NCBI GenBank assembly: GCA_021292105.1 | Contig: CM037869.1 | Coordinates: 25,248,050 to 25,312,049 of the forward strand | Length of the DNA stretch: 64,000 nt | Direction: 5' to 3' | Source: Anadara kagoshimensis | Taxonomy: Eukaryota; Mollusca; Bivalvia; Arcoida; Arcidae | Part shown: piece by piece, positions 55,294-64,000 of the stretch | Numbering within the stretch: position 1 is the first letter of the stretch | Layout: each line of letters starts with the position of its first letter | The notes under the pieces: generated by a model | The model's input: the letters and a program-made list of their open reading frames with translations, nothing else | Told to the model about the DNA's origin: nothing | Databases searched by the model: none | Translations under genes and position numbers: made by a program

Positions 55294-55618
55294 ACCACTG
55301 CGGTACCTAAGTTGGTAGAGTGTTCGCTCCGTAGGTGGGAGGTCGTGGGTTCGAGCCCCGGCCGGGTCTGACCCAAGACTTGAAAGTGGGTAGCGACTGT
55401 TCTTTCGCCAAGCACTACGGCATTACGAAATGAAAGTCACGGTTCTTTCGGATGGGAACTTAAAATAAACGAGGTCCCGTGTCACGGCGGGTTTGGCACG
55501 CTAAAGAACCCTGCTGTATAATGCCATCAGCGCAACGCACAGGCAAAATTTCTGCACCTTCGCCTATAGCTGGCGACGTCTCGATATAAGTGAAATATTT
55601 TCAACTCAACTCAACTCC
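55294..55618 (+). mobile_element. tRNA-derived SINE, best-preserved copy
   Basis: Head ACCACTGCGGTACCTAAGTT, B box GGGTTCGAGCCCCGGCCGGG, then GACCCAAGACTTGAAAG, body TCTTTCGCCAAGCACTACGG, AAATAAACGAGGTCCCGTGT, and tail CTGGCGACGTCTCGATATAA ending in CAACTCAACTCAACTCC. About 325 bp. Without a database I cannot match it to a named mollusc SINE family. Confidence 0.9.
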
Positions 55619-55712
55619 ACCAAATAGAACCAATCTTGAAAACAGTATGGTATTTGAATGGTTAATGTACTCAGTTTAGAGTATCATTGTTTCTTATTAA
55701 CATTCACAGTAA

Positions 55713-55956
55713 CTGGGGCTAGTTGTTCAAAGCTTGATTAGTTTAATCAGTGAGTAACGCAAATTTAAAACATCAATAAAATCAACATAACATCGTCAAA
55801 TTCATTTTTTATAACAATGTGCTTTAGTTTGGTGAAATTCTATATATTTTTTGAAAATTTCAAGTTTAATTTTACAACATAATTGAAATTATGCGAAATT
55901 CAATTTTTGAACAATCTATTGATTAAATTAATCTGACTTCGAACAACTCGCCCTAG
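55713..55956. mobile_element. MITE with GGGC(T/G)AGTTGTTC termini
   Basis: Left GGGGCTAGTTGTTCAAAGCT, right CGAACAACTCGCCCTAGATT. Subterminal GATTAGTTTAATCA and TGATTAAATTAATC are also inverted. 244 bp, AT-rich centre. Confidence 0.7.
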
Positions 55957-55988
55957 ATTGTTACAGAACTGAGTAAGTGTAGTCAACA

Positions 55989-56123
55989 TACAGACCTGTC
56001 GAAAGTTTAACACTGAGCTGACAAAAAAGGAGTCGAATCTCGGCTGCTTAGTTACCGAGACATATTTAAGGCCCAGTCACAGAGCCAATGAACTAAGTGT
56101 TAAACTTTCGACAGACCTGTACT
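55989..56123. mobile_element. MITE family T, short complete copy
   Basis: Near-perfect termini TACAGACCTGTCGAAAGTTT and AAACTTTCGACAGACCTGTA, 135 bp. Confidence 0.8.
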
Positions 56124-56500
56124 TTTTGACATCATGATCCGTTGTCGGCACAATCTTTAATTTATTGACTTCTTATTCTATTAACATGCATGCTGGATCT
56201 ATAAAAATGTCGGACGACATGAAGTGAAATGGTATACACTTAAATAGAAATGTAACATGTCCTTAATTAAAGAAAGACGTGGGAGGTGTTGTCTTCAAGG
56301 ACGGACCTGTCTGTCAAAGTTTTATCTTTGTTAGAAAAACGGAAACAAATGCATTGACATTTATCTTTACAATATGTTTTATGTCCAAATATGGTAGCTT
56401 GAAACCGATGATAAATTCAGTTAATGTAAAAATTAAATCCCCGTTTCCCAAATGTACAACATTGATTTTAATTTACAAATCAGAAGCCAACAGTTTAACA
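56124..56500. other. Unassigned, no gene seen
   Basis: An open frame at 56279-56518 has no recognisable domain. Confidence 0.4.
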
Positions 56501-56504
56501 GACA

Positions 56505-57112
56505 TGTCCACAGTTTAACACCGATGTTACGAAAAGGAGTTGAAACTCTACTGCAGAGTGGGCATGATGCCGAGAGATAATAAATAGTTGTCGAAAAGAT
56601 GGCGAAGTGCTTCGGCACATACACATTCGTTCTTTCGACAGGTCAGTATTGTTTGTGTAACACCTCGTCACAACTGAAGTGCTGCCCGTATGAGTGGCCG
56701 AGATGTGGAATACTAGTGGTCGAAAAGCTACCAAGAAGTACACGACAGCTGTTGACACATGTGATAACAGAAATTTCAGTTGGACTTGTTTGTAGTATTG
56801 TAAAAAGCTAACTAGGAGCCAGGATAAGCCGCCAATTCGAATGTCATTCGTTGGTTTAGTGTTATATTTCGTCACTTATGTACTGTGTTTGCTACTGACC
56901 AGACGAATGTTAAACACTGAGTTAACGAATAGGAATTGAAACTCGGCTGTTTGTTAGACAATGGATCGCTAGTGAGCAAAAAGCTTCCGAGAAATAATTA
57001 GCAACCTTCCAAAAAGTTGTCGAAACATAATTAACATAACATAACGGGACGACCTGCCGATCCGGCACTCATTGTTTACTTTTGTGTTAAACTTTCGACA
57101 CGTCTGTACTTA
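56505..57112. repeat. Three diverged MITE T copies in a row
   Basis: Copies at about 56505-56655, 56660-56885 and 56893-57112. Each keeps some of the TIR words (TTTAACACCGATG, TTCGACAGGTCAGTATTG, AACACTGAGTTAACGAAT, AAACTTTCGACACGTCTGTA) and the interior GGCCGAGATGTGG or GAAACTCGGCTG. Confidence 0.6.
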
Positions 57113-57130
57113 TACCTGTATAAGTGTAAC

Positions 57131-57162
57131 ACGCACACATACACACACACACACACACACGC
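57131..57162. repeat. (CA)n microsatellite
   Basis: CACACATACACACACACACA run with a few interruptions. Confidence 0.85.
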
Positions 57163-57174
57163 ACACATGTGTAC

Positions 57175-57285
57175 CAAATGTGAATAGCTAGTGTCCGTAA
57201 AACTAACAAGAGACAGATAGCAGATGTCTAAAAGCTGTCCAGACATAGCTAACGAGCTTAATGTTAAACTGTCGACGGGTCAGTA
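57175..57285. mobile_element. MITE family T, fragment
   Basis: CTAAAAGCTGTCCAGACATA and TTAAACTGTCGACGGGTCAG remain. Confidence 0.45.
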
Positions 57286-57580
57286 GTTTATACATTGTAT
57301 GTCCTCCACTAACATTTGCTGACCATCTGACATATGCAAGCTGTTTCAATTATCCTAAGTGGTCAAACACTCTTAAGAAGATTACTTCATTACTCTGAAA
57401 AGCAGTTATTTGGAACTGACCATCATATAAATATAGCTACTTCTACAAATAAATAAAATTGAACCAATTCATCACATTTTGTACTGAGAGTGTTTCCAGT
57501 ATGTTTAACAGGATACTATTAACTAAGTATTTCGTGAAGTATTTCCATATCTTTAATACGAAAACTGTCTCAAAAAACAG

Positions 57581-58129
57581 TACAGACCCATAGATTCAAT
57601 AAAAACATGTCGAAAGCTAAAAAGACCACTGCGGTAGCTAGGTCCGTAATTGGGAGGTCGTGGGTTCGAACCCCGACAGGGTCCGACTCAATACTTGAAA
57701 GAGGGTAGTGAAAAAAAATGAAAGTCACGGTTCTTTCGGATAGGAACTTAAAATAAACGAGGTCCCGTGTCAAGTTATAGGCTTGGCCTGCTATACCCTG
57801 CTGTATAATGCCAGCAGCGCAATGCACAGGCAAAGCTTCTGTGCCTTCGCCTATAGCTGGTGACGTCTCGATATAAGTAAAATATTCTTGACTGGGACGT
57901 TAAACACCATTGCTCAATTCAACTCGAAAGTTAGACAATTAGCTAATAAATAGGAGTCGACGCTCGGCTGTTGTGTGCCCAAGATAGGGACAGCTAATGA
58001 CAGAAAAAATATTGGGACATAGTACTGTCGAAAACTGTCAAGATAACGGTTACAATGGCCGAGATGAGGTGATGATTCAGCACTAGCTCGTTAGCTTAAT
58101 GTTAAACGTTCGACAGGCATGCACTGTAG
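57581..58129. mobile_element. MITE family T copy split by a SINE
   Basis: Left TACAGACCCATAGATTCAAT..TGTCGAAAG, right TTAAACGTTCGACAGGCATG. The SINE at 57625-57923 interrupts the left part and is flanked by the direct repeat TCGAAAG (57610-57616 and 57924-57930). Confidence 0.75.
57625..57923 (+). mobile_element. tRNA-derived SINE inserted in MITE T
   Basis: ACCACTGCGGTAGCTAGGTC head with an A-box deletion, B box GGGTTCGAACCCCGACAGGG, body and GGTGACGTCTCGATATAAGT tail, ending CACCATTGCTCAATTCAAC. TCGAAAG target duplication on both sides. Confidence 0.9.
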
Positions 58130-58310
58130 TTTAACACTGAACTAACGAAAAGGATCAGTAAACCGGCTGTCGAGTAGTCGAGATATCGATAGGTGGAAAC
58201 CGAAAAGCTACCAAAAAATAGATAGAGCTAACAAGAGACTGGGATGAGTTGTTGATTCTGTACTAATTCGTTAGTTTAGTTTTAAATTTTGGACAGGTCT
58301 GTACTGTATA
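58122..58310. mobile_element. MITE family T copy adjoining the previous one
   Basis: Right TIR TTTTGGACAGGTCTGTACTG; left TIR is reduced to CACTGTAGTTTAACACTGAA, fused to the end of the copy before it. Confidence 0.65.
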
Positions 58311-58589
58311 TTGGCAAGAGTCATTTATTTATTTTACATAATGATTAGCCGCTGGTTGTGAAAAAGAGACTTAATAAGATACGTACACTCCTTTTAACAA
58401 ATTACTCCGAAGCTAGCTAACCGCAATTGTACAGGTTTCAAATGTCGATGTTTTTCTCCGCACTCCGGTTTTCTCCTTCCAACATAATGATTATAAGGGG
58501 GTCGTGAATATTTCTTTGTTCCTTAAAACTTGCGATACGCTTTCTATTCAAGTGTCATTGTTAATGAAGCATACATGTATTTATAGTTA
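58311..58589. other. Unassigned, no gene seen
   Basis: No repeat partner recognised. Confidence 0.4.
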
Positions 58590-60065
58590 AGTATAATCAG
58601 ACTAACTTAAGATATACAATATAAAAACTCTTAGCTAGCTATTTCTCCTCGTAAGCAGTATTGTCATAATTAAAATGAATTCTCTTTAAATAGATGTGAA
58701 TGCGCCATACGCATAAATATTAACCGCTAATTGGGTACTAAGATTTCTAATACAATAGTAAAAAAAAACTCTTAGCTAGCTATCTATCCTCGCGATCAGT
58801 ATTGTCTAAATAGAACGGAATTCTCTCTTAAAAGAATAGAAACCATTTCGATTCAAATACCATTTGCATAAGTGTTAGTTTCTAATTATGACAAAAATAT
58901 ACACTATAGTAAAAAGAAACTCTTAGCTAGCTATATGTACCAGCAGCATTGATCTAAATAAAACGGAATTCTGTCTTAAAAAGCGGATTTTCTCTTAAAA
59001 GATGTGAATGTGCGAATGTGCCATTTGCATAAATATCAGTTGCTAATTATGAACTTAAGATATACACTATAGTTGAAAAACTCTTCGCTATCCTTCCTCG
59101 TAAGCAACACTGGATTCGCTCTTAAAATGTGAGCTCTCTCTTAAAATGCGAATATGTCATTTATATAAATATTAGTAGCTAATTATGAATTGAAGGTATA
59201 TATATATATATTATAGTGGAAAAAACTTTTAGATAGCTTTTCTCCTCGTAAGCAGCATTGTCCCTAATAAAACGGAATTCTCTCTTAAAACTTACAAAAT
59301 GTGAATATGCGAATATGTCAGTTGCCTAAATATCAGTGGCTAATTGTGAACTTAATTAAGATTACGCTATACTGGAATAATCTCTTAGCTAGCTATCTCT
59401 CCTCGTAAGCAGCATTGTCTAAATAAAACTGACTGAATTCTCTCTTTAAATGTGAACTCTCTCTTAAAATGCGAATGTGTCATTTATATAAATATTAGTC
59501 GCTAATTATGAACTTAAGATATACTACGATAAGTAGAAAAAACTCTTAGCTAGCTATCTCTCCTGGTAAGCAGCATTGTCTAAGTTCTCTCTTGAAATGT
59601 GAACTCTCTTAAAATGCGAATGTGTCATTTGCATAAATATTAGTCGCTAATTATGAACTGAAGATATACAATTTTTATGCATATAATATATATAACGGTT
59701 GAAAAAAATCTCTTAGATAGCTGCCTCTCCTGGTAAGCAGCATTGTCTGAATTCTCTCTTAAACTTAAAAAAAATGTGAATGTTTGAATATGTCATTTGC
59801 ATAAATATATGTGGCTAATTATAAACTTAAGATATACACTATAGTGGAAAAAACTTCTCTTTGTAAACAGCATTGTCTAAATAAAACTCTCTTAAAATGT
59901 GAGCTCTCTCTTAATAATGTGTCATTTATATAAATATTAGTCGCTAATTATGAACTTAAGATATACTACGATTAATTAGTAGAAAAAACTCTTAGCTAGC
60001 TATCTCTCCTCGTAAGCAGCATTGTCTAAATAAAACTGAATTCTCTCTTAAAAGATGTGAAACCG
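58590..60065. repeat. Satellite array, period about 145-165 bp, about ten units
   Basis: CTCTTAGCTAGCTATCTCTC, CTCGTAAGCAGCATTGTCTA, GAATTCTCTCTTAAAA, TTTGCATAAATATTAGT and GCTAATTATGAACTTAAGAT recur in order. Units start near 58628, 58771, 58920, 59230, 59383, 59545, 59710, 59850 and 59990. Length varies through deletions in the CTCTTAAAATGTGA part. Confidence 0.9.
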
Positions 60066-61971
60066 TTTCTTTATAAGTACATCTCCACACAAATAATCAA
60101 TAAGAATACCAAAATGGTTTTCAAAAGGCGTCTTTCTATCTCAGTACATTAACACCGATTTTATATTCAGAATGTCGCCGTATTATACCGTGTCTGGTTA
60201 AACTTGCAAAGCCACGACGGAGGAGGACGGGAGGCATTCACCACAAAGAAACGGCGGGTAATGCGGAGGAAATGATATGATATGGTCTTTCTGAATCAAT
60301 AGACAACGCATAACACGACGAGTTTCAACATCTGTGTATCTTAAAATTCTTATAATTCGGAGAAACAGGAAGACGACATGGATTCCTCGGAACTTTTTCG
60401 GATTTTCCTACATAACTTAAGGGTAAGACAATGATAGTATTTGTTCTGTAAAAACATATTTTTCTAGAAACCATCTGAATTCTAAATTATGCTATTTTTA
60501 CTATATATATTTTGACGTCAACATTTAATAGTAAAATGTGTTTTAAGATATTCAGGGGAAAATATTGGATGAAGATGCAGACGGTTTGTTTTTATTTTTA
60601 CACAATATAAAGTCTGTCAATGATCGTCATTATCATATTACTATGATCAGTAAATTCCATTACATGCATGAGTTAATCCTGAAGAATCCAATGGCTAAAT
60701 AAACGTACCAATCGACCTAATTAAATTGTGGCATGTATTTGAAATAAATGATAATTTAATACGCAATCATGTACTAGTTCAACATCAGTAATAAAGTATT
60801 GATATTAATATTTATGTATCATGTGAAGTGATGCGTAAGAGGGGAAATAAGACTGTGTCCTCGCGCGTTGTATAAAGTCATCCCAGGAAAAATCTATATA
60901 TCCATATCTAGAAAATTTCTTTTATATGTAATTATATCGTTGGCTTAATAATGACAGTACAATAACACGCCGAAGGTTTGATATTCTTTAATAAAAATGT
61001 ATTGACGAATTTGGTTTAAGGGATAAAAAGGAAAGCTCACACAATACGAGACATATTTCTCCTTTTGTAACCGTTTGTAGCCACATCCATATTTAATTTA
61101 TTGAACCAGTGGTATTGTGTATTTAAATGTTATTTGTTTTGCGATGTGAAGTAACGCATCACTTATATATTCGCGTTGATATTGTCATCGAGTCAGTCAT
61201 TATACAGTATTTCTGCATTTAAACCCTTTCATGGTTATAACATCGTCGTCTGCCTCACTAGATACAAACTGTATATGGAAAGCAGACGTTTCAAATCGCC
61301 TCTGTACCATATGTTACAGGTTTAGCCAGCTATAATACTAACAGTTGTAGTAGAAGCAGAGGACAGAATTTCAACAACATGACTTCCTTTAAGCATGGCG
61401 GGAAAGAATTTGGCGGGGAAATCGGAATATGGAATTCAACGTCAACGACATGTGTCAGAATGTTTTAGTGTACTTTGGAGTTATTTTCTTTATTAGTTTT
61501 TTAAGAAACACAGAATGGGAGATGGTTGGATAAGGAGAGCGTCCGGGATTATTTTTGTGGATAATAGATCTTCTGCAGGTCAACATTGCCTAACGGAAGT
61601 ATTTTTTATTCCACAAAAAACCTCAAAATTATTCAAAAGTTGGTTCCAGGAGCTTCTAACATAGTCGGCGTTTTTTGGATAACGTGATTACTGGAAAAAT
61701 AGGATACTCAACACTTGTGAGAACGGTATGGAATATATATTTGTTTATAATTCTATCTATTATATATAAGAAGGTTCTTAATGTTTTAATATATTGAGAT
61801 TTTTGTCCGGTTTCAGAATTCACGACGGATGGGGAAATAAAAAATAATATTTTTATACAATTATTGTATAGTACTAACTCATTGTACACATTATACAACG
61901 TAAATATTGAGACCAGATTTCCCATTAGTTTTTGCGTGAAGGTTATTTTTTTACGAAGTGTTCATTACGCA
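60066..61971. other. Upstream region of the CNG channel gene
   Basis: Not repetitive by eye. A short candidate exon (60378-60422) lies here; promoter elements were not identified. Confidence 0.4.
60378..60422 (+). other. Candidate upstream small exon (weak)
   Basis: ATG followed by 15 codons (MDSSELFRIFLHNLR) and then a good donor AGG|GTAAGA, phase 0. A possible acceptor before the CNG start (TTTTTTTACGAAG, ending near 61958) would not keep a phase-0 exon in the channel frame. So it would have to belong to another gene, a different acceptor, or a 5' UTR. Confidence 0.2.
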
Positions 61972-63326
61972 ATGTCAGCTGCCCGGAGAAGGACCAGCGA
62001 ACCCGGAGTATCGGTCAAGTATACTCCTTGTTCTAAAGACGAACATAGCGAAGACGAACTAGAGGAAATCGCTATTGTTGATAAAGATGACAATAAGACC
62101 GTGACACACAGTAACGATAAAACTCAAAAGAAAATGTCTATGTCACACTTGGCCGCAAATGGTCCCAAACATCTGCCTGGCCTAGGCATATTTCAAGCTT
62201 TTACCTCGTCACGTGACAGAAACAAATCTGTTGGTGAAAGGCTTAGCACTTCCGGTGGACGTATCAGCGTGTCATCGCCTGTTTATTCAAGCAAAATTGT
62301 CGAACAAAAATCAAAATCAACTTCTAAACAAAGTTTACTTGACTTCTTTGGCACTAAAATAGACAGACGGAAATCACGAAAGAGTATTTCCACAAGAAGT
62401 GAGTTTGGACTTTCACTAATACGAAAAGGGCGATCGAGCGAAGTCATTACTCCGAGTCAGCTGAGAAAACAACGCCGGAAAGAAATAGAGGAAAATTTTG
62501 GTAAGAAAAGCAGACGAAATGACAGATTTGAAGCGACGACTTCAACAAGTGATCGAGATGGTTGTAACTGGACATTTGTGTTTGATCCGGCCGGTCGTCT
62601 GTCTTACTGGTGGTCATCTGTGGTTTATAGCGTTTTTATATAATTTCTGGGTCATCATCTACAGATTTGCTTTCCAAGAAATAAATTCCGAGAATCTGGA
62701 TATCTGGTTTCCTTTGGATTACACGGCAGATTTATTATATATTCTTGATATTGCGTTCCATTTTAGAACGGGTTACTTAGAAGATGGCGTCCTTCAGACG
62801 GATGCTGTGAAATTAAGAATACATTATATGAATACTACACTATTTTATATAGATTGTTTGTGTTTACTTCCATTAGATTTTCTATATTTGTCCATCGGAT
62901 TTTGCTCAATTTTAAGGTGTTTTAGGTTAGTGAAAGTATACAGATTTTGGGCGTTCCTGGATAGAACGGAACGCCACACAAATTATCCAAACCTCATCCG
63001 GACTTTGACTCTTATGCACTATTTACTAGCGCTGTTTCACTGGAACGCTTGTCTCTATTATCTGGTTGCAAAGAGTCTACAAGAGTCTTCAAGCACTTGG
63101 AAATTGCCAAAGGATGACAAAAATGTGTTTCAGCAGTATTTGCATGGCTTGTATTGGAGCACACTTACGCTTACGACAATAGGAAATCTTCCAACTCCCA
63201 GAACCAGTCGTGATTATCTGTTTATTATTACTGAAATGATATTTGGTCTCCTGCTGTTTGCGACCGTTCTGGGGCACATATCTAACATAGTGGCCAGTAT
63301 TAGCAATGCCAGAAAAGACTTCCAAG
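61972..63326 (+). CDS. Cyclic-nucleotide-gated channel, 5' coding exon (N-terminus to S6), with a frame break
   Basis: Start MSAARRRTSEPG at 61972; an upstream in-frame ATG at 61864 is less likely. About 200 Ser/Lys/Arg-rich cytosolic residues lead to FDPAGRLSYWW, the conserved CNG sequence before S1. S1-S4 follow (WFPLDYTADLLYILD; LRCFRLVKVYR with basic residues every third position). Then S5 HWNACLYYL, the pore WSTLTLTTIGN and S6. It ends FQ-G at the donor AAG|GTAAGT, phase 1, where CNG genes continue into the C-linker and cyclic-nucleotide-binding domain, outside the window. The frame changes at the T5 run 62633-62637: with the run one base shorter, the CNG-typical VLYNFW-like S1 reads through. 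Pore residue 405 is Asn where principal CNGA subunits have Glu. Alternatives (HCN, KCNH) fit worse because of FDPAG and TTIG. Confidence 0.88.
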
Positions 63327-64000
63327 GTAAGTGACACTTTTATATTCATTTTTTTTTAATTTTTTTATTGAATGCATTGTTTATTCTAGACAGGGTTATG
63401 AGACCATTGGCCCTTATTTTTTTCATTCTAGAAGGGGCGATTAGACCATTGATGTCATATTTTGCCAAGTGACCCCACAGTTAAGGTCATAGCGAGTCAT
63501 ATATAATACTACGTGAAGGATACTCTTTGTTTGAATTATTCTTTTAAACGCATTGTTCATATTAGAAGTGACCATGAGATCATTGGTCCCTTATTTTGCC
63601 AAATGTCCCCATTGTTAGGGTCGTAGCAGGCCATATTTAACCTTATATGAATAACACTTTTTATTTCTTTAAAAAAACGCAGTGACCATTCTAAAAGGGT
63701 CCATATATGATTGGGACCATTGACCCCCTAATTTTGCCAAATGAATCCATTGTTAGGGGAATAGTGAACCACATTTAACAACGCATGAATGCAAAATTAT
63801 TGGTGTTCGGGCCCTATTTAAAATACATGAATGCAAAAATAGTGTTCTGTTATGGTGCTTTATGTTTAAAAATGATGGCACCTTTCTAAAAAAAATCTTA
63901 GATTGAACATCATCAACCACCCTCTCTTGACAGACCAAATTAGTGACTTTACAATTAAATTTTACTTTATGACTAAGAAAATTATTATTATTATTATTAT
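63327..64000 (+). other. First part of a CNG gene intron, with diverged tandem units
   Basis: Starts GTAAGT. Three diverged units (about 63390, 63565 and 63690) share GAGA(C/T)CATTGG(C/T)CC, TTATTTTGCCAA(A/G)TG and CCATTGTTAGGG. The window ends in an (ATT)n run. Confidence 0.7.

Noticed and set aside
55294..55365. Functional tRNA gene at SINE heads
   Set aside because: The A and B boxes are those of a tRNA, but the cloverleaf is incomplete and a shared 250-base body follows in every copy; it is a SINE.
1..64000. A new multi-gene defence or biosynthetic system
   Set aside because: Only two unrelated genes are supported. Everything else explained is repeat. No cluster of functionally linked frames was seen on either strand.

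Overview
This is an AT-rich eukaryotic window. It has intron-split genes, long non-coding tracts, tRNA-derived SINEs, MITEs, satellites and (GA)n, (CA)n and (AT)n microsatellites. There are no operons, ribosome binding sites or CRISPR arrays. The gene families and the repeat style suggest a mollusc, probably a bivalve. That assignment is inference; no marker gene in the window proves it.

Only two protein-coding genes can be supported. (1) A two-exon plus-strand gene (4223-5203 joined to 8704-10235) encodes a secreted-signal, somatomedin-B-like, family-B/Methuselah-type seven-helix receptor. The join is phase 0/0. It carries a frameshift in the third intracellular loop, between TM5 and TM6. 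(2) The 5' part of a cyclic-nucleotide-gated (CNG) channel gene lies at 61972-63326. It covers the N-terminus, S1-S6 and the pore, and the rest lies beyond the window. It also has a one-base frame break, in a T5 run at 62633-62637. An inverted, broken copy of the last part of the receptor gene lies at 21670-27425.

Everything else is repeat or unassigned sequence. 1-3.7 kb: first copy of a segmental unit, a SINE tail and a Tigger-like DNA element. 5.2-8.7 kb: receptor intron, with a 160-bp palindrome and a reverse-transcriptase (RT) fragment next to the acceptor. 10.5-14.9 kb: a retroelement with RT remnants, then the second copy of the segmental unit, in which a 40-bp minisatellite has expanded to about 1.5 kb. 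15.4-21.5 kb: a large inverted duplication with arms of 1.8-2 kb. 22.07-26.92 kb: a roughly 4.85-kb TIR insertion that splits the inverted receptor copy. 27.6-29.1 kb: a 400-bp palindrome and a 0.9-kb TIR element with a possible transposase start. 31-34.6 kb: SINE, MITE, two tRNA-like sequences, GA repeats and a 24/25-bp minisatellite. 35.1-38.9 kb: a 3.8-kb element with long TIRs built from tandem units. 40.7-45.9 kb: two satellite arrays. 46-58 kb: a dense field of one MITE family, SINEs and a 141-bp satellite that looks derived from a SINE tail. 58.6-60.1 kb: another satellite, upstream of the CNG gene.

The two genes show no functional link. The main story is how tandem arrays, TIR elements, SINEs and inverted duplications have been made from one another. 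I found no convincing new multi-gene system. All coordinates of repeat edges are by eye.
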